From assembly GCA_014729595.1 (NCBI GenBank), contig WJJU01000139.1, forward strand, positions 1 to 8,241: a stretch of 8,241 bases of DNA, in the 5' to 3' direction. Position numbers and translations under genes: made by a program. Below, piece by piece: positions 1 to 4,935 of this stretch (positions within the stretch are counted from its first letter, which is position 1; each line of letters opens with the position of its first letter). The notes beneath the pieces were generated by a model, which did no database searches, was not told where the DNA came from, and saw only the letters and a program-made list of their open reading frames with translations. This DNA is from Chitinivibrionales bacterium (GTDB taxonomy: Bacteria; Fibrobacterota; Chitinivibrionia; Chitinivibrionales; WJMI01).

Positions 1-1
1 C

Positions 2-265
2 GCCAAGACAATCGTATGGAATGGCCCTATGGGGGTATTTGAATTTGCCAAATTCGCGGAGGGAACAAATGCGATTGCTCGAGTCCTTGCCGAATGCTCC
101 GACAAGGGGGCCACGACGATAATTGGGGGGGGTGATTCAGTATCCGCGGTGGCCAAGGCGGGCCTTGAGGACCGCATGAGTCACATCTCCACCGGTGGGG
201 GAGCTTCTCTGGAGTTTCTCGAGGGCAAAGAGTTGCCGGGTGTCGCGGCTCTGACGGACAAATAG
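2..265 (+). CDS. pgk: Phosphoglycerate kinase, C-terminal part (5' truncated by window)
   Basis: The gene enters from the left edge and only the last 87 residues are present. Phosphoglycerate kinase transfers phosphate between 1,3-bisphosphoglycerate and ADP in cytosolic glycolysis. The fragment carries three signature stretches of the C-terminal nucleotide-binding domain. The first is TIVWNGPMGVFE at its start, followed by the helix FAEGTNAIARVLAE. The second is the glycine-rich TTIIGGGDSVSAV. The third is the closing HISTGGGASLEFLEGKELPGV segment near the C terminus. The C-terminal end (about 15 residues after GGGAS) matches the usual end of the family, so the gene is complete at its 3' side. 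tpiA follows after 111 bp in the same direction, a common glycolytic pairing that suggests one operon. Identity is very secure; the N-terminal two thirds cannot be judged. Confidence 0.97.
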   Translation, partial: AKTIVWNGPMGVFEFAKFAEGTNAIARVLAECSDKGATTIIGGGDSVSAVAKAGLEDRMSHISTGGGASLEFLEGKELPGVAALTDK

Positions 266-276
266 AGGTGTTTTAA

Positions 277-301
277 TGGAGCGGAGGATGATTCCGCTCC
301 A
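277..301 (+). other. Inverted repeat / hairpin between pgk and tpiA
   Basis: A perfect 9-bp stem is formed by TGGAGCGGA (277-285) and TCCGCTCCA (293-301), with a 7-nt loop. It lies 11 nt after the pgk stop. No T-run follows, so it is not a classical intrinsic terminator. It could be an mRNA-stabilising or processing hairpin that sets the pgk/tpiA expression ratio. A second, weaker nested inverted repeat lies just downstream at 309-334 (ATCGC...GCGAT enclosing GCGC-ATT-GCGC), followed by an AT-rich stretch. The structure is seen directly; the role is inference. Confidence 0.5.
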
Positions 302-376
302 CTTCCGCATCGCTGTGGCGCATTGCGCGGCGATTTAGTATATTTAGCGATCCAATCAAGTTAAGAAGGGAACGGT

Positions 377-1138
377 GTGCTGATGCCACGAAAGAAATTT
401 ATTGCAGGCAATTGGAAGATGAACACCACGATCGATGAGGCTGTGGAGCTTGCGAAGGGAGTGGTGGCCGCGGTTGGTGATTGCACTGATGTTGATATTG
501 CCGTATGCCCGCCATATACCAACCTCGTGGCTGTCGGCGAGGCGATCAAGGGCTCGAATATCAAGTTGGGCGCTCAGGATGTGCACTGGGTTGAAAAGGG
601 GGCATTCACCGGCAAGGTGAGCTGCGCGATGTTAAAGGCCGTGAGTGTTGAGTATGTGATCATTGGCCATTCGGAGCAGCGCACTTATTTTGGTGAAACT
701 AACGAAACGGTGAACAAGAAAACCAAGGCTGCTCTTGGGGCGGGGCTTAAGCCAATCGTTTGCGTTGGTGAAACGCTCGATGAACGCAACGATGGAAAAA
801 TGGAAACGATTGTGGAAGCGCAAGTTCGTGGGGCATTCGAAGGCATTGAGCGCGACGGTGCTTTGACCTGTACGATCGCCTACGAGCCGGTATGGGCCAT
901 TGGTACCGGCGTAAATGCTACCCCGGAGCAGGCAAACGAAGCGCATGCGTTCATTCGCCGAATCCTGGCGGAAATATACGATGACGATTTTGCACAATCC
1001 ATGCGTATTCAGTACGGTGGCAGCATGAAACCGGGGAATGCGAAGGATCTCCTGGGGCAGAGTGATGTCGATGGGGGGTTGATCGGAGGTGCTGCACTTA
1101 AAGCCGATGATTTTGCCGGAATTGTGAAGCCCGCATAG
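377..1138 (+). CDS. tpiA: Triosephosphate isomerase
   Basis: This cytosolic TIM-barrel enzyme interconverts dihydroxyacetone phosphate and glyceraldehyde 3-phosphate. At 253 residues it has the normal family length. All catalytic elements are present: AGNWKMN with catalytic Lys14 (and Asn12), IIGHSEQR with electrophilic His98, and AYEPVWAIGTG with the general base Glu170 at the start of loop 6. The phosphate-binding YGGSMKPGNA (213-222) and GGLIGGAAL (233-241) follow. Two starts are possible, six bases apart. GTG at 377 sits 6 nt after the purine-rich AAGAAGGG (363-370). ATG at 383 sits about 12 nt after it. Spacing favours GTG, while ATG is the commoner codon and gives the typical MPRKKFIAGNWKMN start. 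It lies between pgk and secG, and the gap to secG is only 19 bp, so cotranscription is likely. Confidence 0.98.
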   Translation: MLMPRKKFIAGNWKMNTTIDEAVELAKGVVAAVGDCTDVDIAVCPPYTNLVAVGEAIKGSNIKLGAQDVHWVEKGAFTGKVSCAMLKAVSVEYVIIGHSEQRTYFGETNETVNKKTKAALGAGLKPIVCVGETLDERNDGKMETIVEAQVRGAFEGIERDGALTCTIAYEPVWAIGTGVNATPEQANEAHAFIRRILAEIYDDDFAQSMRIQYGGSMKPGNAKDLLGQSDVDGGLIGGAALKADDFAGIVKPA

Positions 1139-1157
1139 GGCGGAAAGCAGGGGTTAA

Positions 1158-1622
1158 ATGCTATTTGGTATCGCTTTAGTCTTTTTTGTGATTGTTTGTA
1201 TTGCTCTCGTCTTGCTTGTCATAATTCAGTCAGACAAGGGAGGGGGGATATCCGGAGCTATTGGTGGGGGCCTCTCCGGGGCTAATTCATTTTTGGGTAC
1301 CCAAGATACCGCCAATATTCTGACTCGTGGAACGACTATGTTTGCCGTTTTATATATGGTACTGTGCATTGTTCTATCGCTCGGTTTGTCCGGTAGCGGC
1401 AAAGCACCGGAATCGGCGCTCAAAAAGCGGGCGGAGACCCAGCAGTCATATTCACCGGCTTCGGCGCTGGAAGGTTCATTGCCGATGCGGCAGGAGAGCG
1501 GTAGCGTTGAAACCACTCCGGAGACCGATGCTGGACGGCCCGAAGGGCAATCAGATGTGCCGGAGGGCGAGGGGGCAATGCCGATGCTGCCGCAAGGCGG
1601 CGGCGAAAGCGGCGGAGAATAG
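1158..1622 (+). CDS. secG: Preprotein translocase subunit SecG, with long acidic Gly/Pro-rich tail
   Basis: SecG is the small auxiliary inner-membrane subunit of the SecYEG protein-export channel. The sequence begins with a transmembrane helix (about residues 3-23). The family's conserved cytoplasmic segment follows: QSDKGGGISGAIGGG, then GANSFLGTQDTANILTRGT. A second helix spans about residues 60-78. This core (about 80 residues) is textbook SecG. The remaining ~75 residues (80-154) are low in hydrophobics and rich in Gly, Glu, Pro and Ser. They end in a Gly-rich stretch and are probably disordered. Extensions of variable length after the second helix are known in SecG proteins from several phyla. 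ATG 1158 has a GCAGGGG-like ribosome site about 5 nt upstream and is 19 bp after tpiA. The tRNA-Leu gene starts 36 bp after the stop. Confidence 0.95.
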   Translation: MLFGIALVFFVIVCIALVLLVIIQSDKGGGISGAIGGGLSGANSFLGTQDTANILTRGTTMFAVLYMVLCIVLSLGLSGSGKAPESALKKRAETQQSYSPASALEGSLPMRQESGSVETTPETDAGRPEGQSDVPEGEGAMPMLPQGGGESGGE

Positions 1623-1658
1623 CAGTAGCAGAGGACCCGTTTAAGTTCATTTATATGT

Positions 1659-1745
1659 GCGGTTGTGGTGGAATTGGTAGACACGCTACTTTGAGGGGGT
1701 AGTGGGGTTCACCTCGTGCCGGTTCGAGTCCGGCCAACCGCACCA
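1659..1745 (+). tRNA. tRNA-Leu, anticodon GAG, CCA encoded
   Basis: A complete class II tRNA can be folded by eye. The acceptor stem pairs GCGGTTG (1659-1665) with CAACCGC (1735-1741), followed by discriminator A1742 and encoded CCA (1743-1745). The D stem is GTG/CAC (1668-1670/1682-1684) with the GG of the D loop at 1676-1677. The anticodon stem is CTACT/GGTAG (1686-1690/1698-1702), closed by one T.G wobble, and its loop TTGAGGG places GAG at 1693-1695. The long variable arm has a 4-bp stem (1704-1707/1712-1715). The T stem is GCCGG/CCGGC around TTCGAGT. Anticodon GAG, the long variable arm and discriminator A all indicate leucine (codons CUC/CUU). No separate promoter with proper spacing is visible in the 36 bp after secG, so it is probably processed from the tpiA-secG transcript. 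Confidence 0.97.
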
Positions 1746-1755
1746 TTTATTCTAA

Positions 1756-1767
1756 GGACGAAAGTCC
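1756..1767 (+). other. Small GNRA-type hairpin between tRNA-Leu and terminator
   Basis: GGAC-GAAA-GTCC forms a 4-bp stem capped by a GAAA tetraloop. It begins 10 nt after the tRNA CCA end and stops exactly where the terminator stem can begin (C1767 is shared). It could help define the 3' trailer that RNases remove during tRNA maturation. The role is inference. Confidence 0.4.
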
Positions 1768-1811
1768 GCAAAATGCCACCAGGGATCTCTGGTGGCATTT
1801 TGCGTTTTTTT
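1767..1811 (+). terminator. Strong intrinsic terminator after tpiA-secG-tRNA-Leu
   Basis: A perfect 16-bp stem is formed by 1767-1782 (ending GCCACCAG) and 1789-1804 (beginning CTGGTGGC), with a 6-nt loop GGATCT. Seven T residues follow (1805-1811). This is an unusually long, uninterrupted rho-independent terminator. It closes the housekeeping transcription unit and insulates rlmN, whose start lies only about 32 nt downstream. Confidence 0.95.
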
Positions 1812-1832
1812 CGGACGCTTTCAAGTGTCCGA
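1811..1832 (+). other. Inverted repeat just upstream of rlmN
   Basis: TCGGAC (1811-1816) and GTCCGA (1827-1832) form a 6-bp stem with a 10-nt loop. It lies between the terminator T-run and the rlmN start, so it would occupy most of the rlmN leader. It could be an operator half-site pair or a leader hairpin; nothing more can be said. Confidence 0.3.
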
Positions 1833-1843
1833 CATTGCAAACT

Positions 1844-2953
1844 ATGCATTGTTTGAATTATCGGCACATTACAGATCTTTCCCTAACTGAACTCCGTGAA
1901 GCGGTTGGTTCCATGGGAGAACCCGACTATCGCTTGCATCAACTCAAGCGTTGGGTCTACCAAAAGCGGGTCGGAAGCTTCGAGGCTATGAGCAATGTCC
2001 CCAAGCGCTTTCGGGCCGTATTGGCGGAGCGTTTCGACATCGCCAAGCTTAAAATCGCTTCACGACTAAGCTCGAGTGACGGCGATGCGGTAAAATTCGC
2101 CTTCACGGTGGAGCAAGATAATGGAACTGCTTTCGAATCGGTCCTGCTCTATGACGGCAAACGCAGGACCGCTTGTTTGTCGAGCCAACTGGGGTGTGGA
2201 CTTGGTTGCAGCTTTTGCGAGACCGGCCGAATGGGTTTTTTGAGGAACCTGTCTCGGGCGGAGATTCTCGGGCAGCTTATTGCACTTAATGATTATCTTG
2301 CGGATCACGAGGATAAGCTTGTTACCAATGTCGTTTTCATGGGCATGGGTGAAGCGCTTGGCAATTACTCTCGATTTCGCTCTTCGCTGGATATTATCAT
2401 GGATGAAGACTGCTTTAATCTGGGGGGGCGTCGCATCACGGTTTCCACCGCGGGTGTTGTTCCTTCAATCGATCGCTTTGCGGAAGAGCGGTTGAATGTA
2501 GGATTAGCCGTTTCGCTCAATGCTTACAACGATCGGATGCGTGAGCGAATTATGCCGATTAACCGCCAATACCCCATTGCGGAACTCATCGCAGCCGCCC
2601 GTCGCTATGCGGCCAAAACTGGAACCACGGTAACATTTGAATATGTGGTTGTGCGTGGCGAGAACGACGGTGAAGAAGCCGTAGGGTCTTTGATTCGACT
2701 TCTGAAGGGGTTGCCCTGCAAGCTTAACCTCATACCGATGAACCCCGCCGGTGAAGGTGCATCAAAGGCACCTTCCGATGAGGCGTTACGTGCTATGGCC
2801 GACAAACTATTCGAGCGGGGGTTGACCGTCACGGTTCGAAAGAGTCGCGGGAGAGATATTTGGGGAGCCTGTGGGCAATTGGCGGGAAAGCTTGGAGAAA
2901 ACTTGTCTAAAAGTAAGTCGGGGGCCTGCCCAAAAACGATTAGTTGGAAATAG
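1844..2953 (+). CDS. rlmN: Dual-specificity RNA methyltransferase RlmN (23S rRNA A2503 / tRNA A37, C2-methyl), radical SAM
   Basis: RlmN uses S-adenosylmethionine and a 4Fe-4S cluster to methylate carbon 2 of A2503 in 23S rRNA, and A37 of some tRNAs. Residues here are counted from the possible TTG start at 1835; subtract 3 for ATG 1844. The radical-SAM motif CGLGCSFC supplies cluster ligands Cys121, Cys125 and Cys128. Mechanistic cysteines correspond to Cys114 (RTACLSSQ) and Cys346 (GACGQLAG). Glu101 sits 13 residues before Cys114, as Glu105 does before Cys118 in E. coli. The N-terminal helical domain with DYRLHQLKRWVYQKRV is typical. The family SAM-binding motif GMGEPLxN reads GMGEALGN (170-177), with Ala in place of Pro. 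ATG 1844 is preferred over TTG 1835; neither has a recognisable Shine-Dalgarno. Cfr, the C8 methyltransferase relative, is a less likely alternative given the housekeeping context. Confidence 0.93.
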   Translation: MHCLNYRHITDLSLTELREAVGSMGEPDYRLHQLKRWVYQKRVGSFEAMSNVPKRFRAVLAERFDIAKLKIASRLSSSDGDAVKFAFTVEQDNGTAFESVLLYDGKRRTACLSSQLGCGLGCSFCETGRMGFLRNLSRAEILGQLIALNDYLADHEDKLVTNVVFMGMGEALGNYSRFRSSLDIIMDEDCFNLGGRRITVSTAGVVPSIDRFAEERLNVGLAVSLNAYNDRMRERIMPINRQYPIAELIAAARRYAAKTGTTVTFEYVVVRGENDGEEAVGSLIRLLKGLPCKLNLIPMNPAGEGASKAPSDEALRAMADKLFERGLTVTVRKSRGRDIWGACGQLAGKLGENLSKSKSGACPKTISWK

Positions 2954-2959
2954 CGAAAG

Positions 2960-2994
2960 GGGCGGGATCCTTAGGAAACCCGCCCAGCATTTTT
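2960..2994 (+). terminator. Probable intrinsic terminator of rlmN
   Basis: GGGCGGG (2960-2966) pairs with CCCGCCC (2979-2985) in a 7-bp GC-rich stem. The loop itself contains a small TCC/GGA pairing. After four nucleotides a run of five T follows (2990-2994). It begins 6 nt after the rlmN stop and faces the convergent gene ending at 3059. The gap between stem and T-run makes it weaker than the 1767-1811 terminator. Confidence 0.65.
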
Positions 2995-3011
2995 GGTATT
3001 CATTCCATTAT

Positions 3012-3051
3012 CGGCACGATGCCGTGAATTGAAAGCGTGGTATCTCCACGC
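3012..3051 (-). terminator. Two hairpins after the CBM9-like gene, possible terminator
   Basis: Read on the - strand, the transcript leaving the gene at 3059 first meets GCGTGG/CCACGC (3035-3051, 6 bp, 5-nt loop), followed by TTTC. It then meets a 5-bp CGGCA/TGCCG hairpin (3012-3024) with a 3-nt loop. Neither has a proper T-run, so termination here is plausible but not proven. Confidence 0.3.
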
Positions 3052-3058
3052 ACCATAA

Positions 3059-4309
3059 TTACCGCCTATGGCCGGTGTATACGAACGGCTTGCCGACAAT
3101 GCTTTCGCCGGAAGGCGAGATGAGGCGCTTTAGGAGTATGGTATTGGCCGGAACATTGATCTTTACGTTCTCGGGCAAGGCATCCTTGTTGTTGGTCTGG
3201 ATCGACGCTACCAGTCTGCCGGCGGGTGTGAAATATTCGACATGGGAAATCGGCAATGAGCGCCCCGCATTCCTCTTCAGAGGTCTGATTACCGGGACTG
3301 ACCTGCCGAGCACAATGTCCCCCCAGGCTTCTACTGGATCATGCTCACTACTTTCTTTGCTTAATTGTGTCCTCTTGAACGGGTCTCCGGCACGAATCCA
3401 ACGTAGAAGGTCATACCCGTCTGTGCCGGGATCGGAGTCGTTGTAGCCGCAGGCAAAAGCAAATTGGGTTCCTTCATTAGGAGAATATACACCGCCACCG
3501 GAACCTACTTGTTCCCAGGGGAAAAACCATTCCATTACCTGTTCCGTGCTCGAAAGCCCTTCTTCCTCTTGAGCCGATAATATCTCGGCTATTAGGCCGT
3601 CTGCTTCAAGTTCGGCGCGCTCGAAAGTAAAATCGCGTTCACTCTTGAATTCGTAGGTGCTCAATACTTCATTGTAGACCATTTTATTGTAGCTGAAAGT
3701 CTCGGGTACCACATCCATTTCTCCAAATTGATATTGTATCTGGAGCATATCCTTGGTAGTGCTATATCGCCCCGGTCTGTCGAAGTATCTTTCCTCATCG
3801 TTGTAGAGCACTTGGGTTGGGTGCGGGTCGAAGTACAGATCAACGGCGTCGTTGTACCATGTCCTCGTAATTTCGTCGTCGCATACCTCCGTGCCGTCGT
3901 CTTTAGTTACGCACCTTGTAAACGCGTCTTGCGCAAAGTAATCATCGTTGACTTTTAGGTACAAATATAAACCATTCGGGCTCCATGCCGCCCGAACCCA
4001 CATTCTAGCGTCGTGCTCACCAGAGAATCCCTCCGTGGATCCTTCATTGCCTAATGTATTGCCGTTGTACTCTGCGTTTAGCTCAATATAATCACGTTCT
4101 ATATGCGCAGTGGAATCCCATAGGTGCCAGAACTCGGAGATTTTTTCGTCCGATGGGTCAAATTGAGCTTCCAAGTCCGGCGACAGTCGGTAAGCGATCA
4201 AATCATAGTAGTTCTGATCGGGCGAGTATGGATAGGCGGTATCCACTTGTGAAAAAACCACATTAGAAAACACCGCGATGCCGAGGGTAAGTTGGATCAA
4301 CCTTTTCAT
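3059..4309 (-). CDS. Exported CBM9-like (carbohydrate-binding / DOMON-type) protein with C-terminal beta domain
   Basis: This 416-residue protein has an N-terminal signal peptide (MKRLIQLTLGIAVFSNVVFS, probable cleavage after Ser20). It has no lipobox, so it should be exported and not lipid-anchored. Residues about 50-335 read like a family 9 carbohydrate-binding beta-sandwich. The pattern includes GLYLYLKVNDDYF (113-125), WYNDAVDLYFDP (151-162), EWFFPWEQVG (260-269), a YNDSDPGTDGYD acidic turn (289-300) and the closing AWGDIVLG (328-335). Aromatic and acidic content is high. Cys133 and Cys143 could form a disulfide. Residues about 353-416 (from LPISHVEYFTPAGRLVASI on) resemble the small C-terminal beta domains used as sorting or secretion tails in the Bacteroidota/Fibrobacterota group. 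No catalytic domain is seen, so the ligand is unknown. The start is secure: AAGGAGGAG lies just upstream of ATG. It stands alone and converges on rlmN. Confidence 0.8.
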   Translation of the reverse strand: MKRLIQLTLGIAVFSNVVFSQVDTAYPYSPDQNYYDLIAYRLSPDLEAQFDPSDEKISEFWHLWDSTAHIERDYIELNAEYNGNTLGNEGSTEGFSGEHDARMWVRAAWSPNGLYLYLKVNDDYFAQDAFTRCVTKDDGTEVCDDEITRTWYNDAVDLYFDPHPTQVLYNDEERYFDRPGRYSTTKDMLQIQYQFGEMDVVPETFSYNKMVYNEVLSTYEFKSERDFTFERAELEADGLIAEILSAQEEEGLSSTEQVMEWFFPWEQVGSGGGVYSPNEGTQFAFACGYNDSDPGTDGYDLLRWIRAGDPFKRTQLSKESSEHDPVEAWGDIVLGRSVPVIRPLKRNAGRSLPISHVEYFTPAGRLVASIQTNNKDALPENVKINVPANTILLKRLISPSGESIVGKPFVYTGHRR

Positions 4310-4311
4310 AG

Positions 4312-4320
4312 CTCCTCCTT
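4312..4320 (-). promoter_or_regulatory. Strong Shine-Dalgarno of the CBM9-like gene
   Basis: On the - strand AAGGAGGAG precedes the ATG at 4309 by a few nucleotides. It is nearly fully complementary to the anti-Shine-Dalgarno and is the best ribosome site in the window. It fixes the start of this gene and suggests efficient translation. Confidence 0.85.
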
Positions 4321-4390
4321 TTTTTTGGTAATGGTGCGTCTACGCGCAGAGGATCTATCTCACATAGCGCCATGCTGCGCACCCGCCCCA

Positions 4391-4418
4391 AATATAATAT
4401 GCGCATGACCGTACCCAA
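4391..4418 (-). promoter_or_regulatory. Candidate sigma70-type promoter for the CBM9-like gene
   Basis: On the - strand TTGGGT (4413-4418) and TATATT (4391-4396) are separated by 16 bp, giving a leader of about 75 nt before the ATG at 4309. The -10 element matches well and the -35 only partly. The call is by pattern only. Confidence 0.35.
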
Positions 4419-4681
4419 TGCCGTTTTATGCTTATGTCGATCATTTAGACGAGTTGTGCCGGCGGGAGGTATAGCCTAATTTGTGAAAACTTTAAAAAAC
4501 GGTACTTCAATAATCGAGAATGGAAGGGTGGTGCGGCCAATCTGATACGAGAATTTCGATTTTACTATTTTTTAGTGTCGTAGGTCTCTTGGCTGAGGCC
4601 GATTGTTGTCCTGGTTAAACTCATACATCACTCTGCGACTATTGCAGCACGTAGATTAGATGTGTTTTCGCTTATAGGCGC

Positions 4682-4711
4682 TTGATATGTGCCCTGATCC
4701 TAGTCTGTATT
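4682..4711 (+). promoter_or_regulatory. Candidate sigma70-type promoter for the PEGA gene
   Basis: TTGATA (4682-4687, five of six matches to TTGACA) and TGTATT (4706-4711, four of six to TATAAT) are 18 bp apart. If used, the transcript would carry a leader of about 215 nt that includes the inverted repeats at 4791-4839 and 4870-4884. The -35 element overlaps the ATG of the doubtful 74-codon frame at 4687, which would then not be translated from this promoter. Confidence 0.3.
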
Positions 4712-4790
4712 TGGGTATGGCCGGCCTCGCGTATGGTAATATACCCGCAGCTAATGGCCCGGCGGATGTAGGGAATCGTTTCGGTGTGAA

Positions 4791-4839
4791 GAAGGGCTTC
4801 CAAGCATTAAACTCGCTTAGGATGCTGATTTTGCCCTTC
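4791..4839 (+). other. Two-tier inverted repeat in the leader of the PEGA gene
   Basis: The outer arms GAAGGGC (4791-4797) and GCCCTTC (4833-4839) pair perfectly over 7 bp. Inner arms AGCAT (4803-4807) and ATGCT (4822-4826) can stack inside. There is no T-run directly after it. It may be a leader RNA structure or a protein-binding palindrome. Confidence 0.35.
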
Positions 4840-4916
4840 CGGTCCTCACAAGATCCCGCTAACGGTAAAGTCCCGACCTGGGACGGCAAACCGGTAACCC
4901 GAATTCACTGATCCAG

Positions 4917-4929
4917 CCGTTCGGACGGA
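4917..4929 (+). promoter_or_regulatory. Ribosome site of the PEGA gene, within a small hairpin
   Basis: The purine-rich GGACGGA (4923-4929) lies 6 nt before GTG 4936 and is the only plausible Shine-Dalgarno. It overlaps a 4-bp hairpin CCGT-TCGG-ACGG (4917-4928), which would partly mask it in the mRNA. The spacing supports GTG 4936 as start. The nearby ATG at 4931 is out of frame and soon meets a stop. Confidence 0.45.
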
Positions 4930-4935
4930 AATGCC

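Larger units (their letters stand above)
4310..4935. other. 626-bp intergenic region between divergent genes; no convincing CDS
   Basis: This is the largest gene-free stretch in the window. It divides the - strand CBM9-like gene from the + strand PEGA gene and should hold both promoters. The left part (about 4470-4690) is AT-rich with short T and A runs. The right part (about 4690-4930) is richer in GC and holds several inverted repeats: GGGTAT/ATACCC (4713-4718/4741-4746), GAAGGGC/GCCCTTC (4791-4797/4833-4839) enclosing AGCAT/ATGCT (4803-4807/4822-4826), and GTCCC/GGGAC (4870-4874/4880-4884). Overlapping 74- to 77-codon open frames exist on both strands at 4687-4911 (+) and 4656-4889 (-). 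Neither has a good ribosome site nor a recognisable family, and at most one could be real. Confidence 0.6.

Noticed and set aside
632..997. A 121-codon frame antisense to tpiA
   Set aside because: It lies entirely inside the highly conserved tpiA coding sequence and has no family signature.
1651..1656. TTATAT as a -10 box for a private tRNA-Leu promoter
   Set aside because: It lies only 2 nt before the mature tRNA 5' end, too close for a transcription start that includes the whole tRNA, and no -35 is present.
1226..1684. A 152-codon frame antisense to secG and running into the tRNA
   Set aside because: Its Pro/Ser-rich translation mirrors the Gly-rich secG tail on the other strand, and it overlaps a tRNA gene. 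It is a shadow frame.
4483..4545. A possible 20-residue peptide starting at GTG, downstream of GGGAGGT at 4464-4470
   Set aside because: Spacing of 12 nt to the GTG is too long for a strong site. The peptide has no signal or membrane pattern and the match is easily due to chance.
4656..4889. A 77-codon open frame on the - strand in the same gap
   Set aside because: It overlaps the + strand frame almost entirely, has no recognisable motif, and no Shine-Dalgarno is evident before its ATG.
4687..4911. A 74-codon open frame on the + strand between the CBM9-like and PEGA genes
   Set aside because: It has no good ribosome site and no recognisable family. Its ATG overlaps a plausible -35 element, and a similar-length frame overlaps it on the other strand. 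It may be real but cannot be supported from sequence alone.
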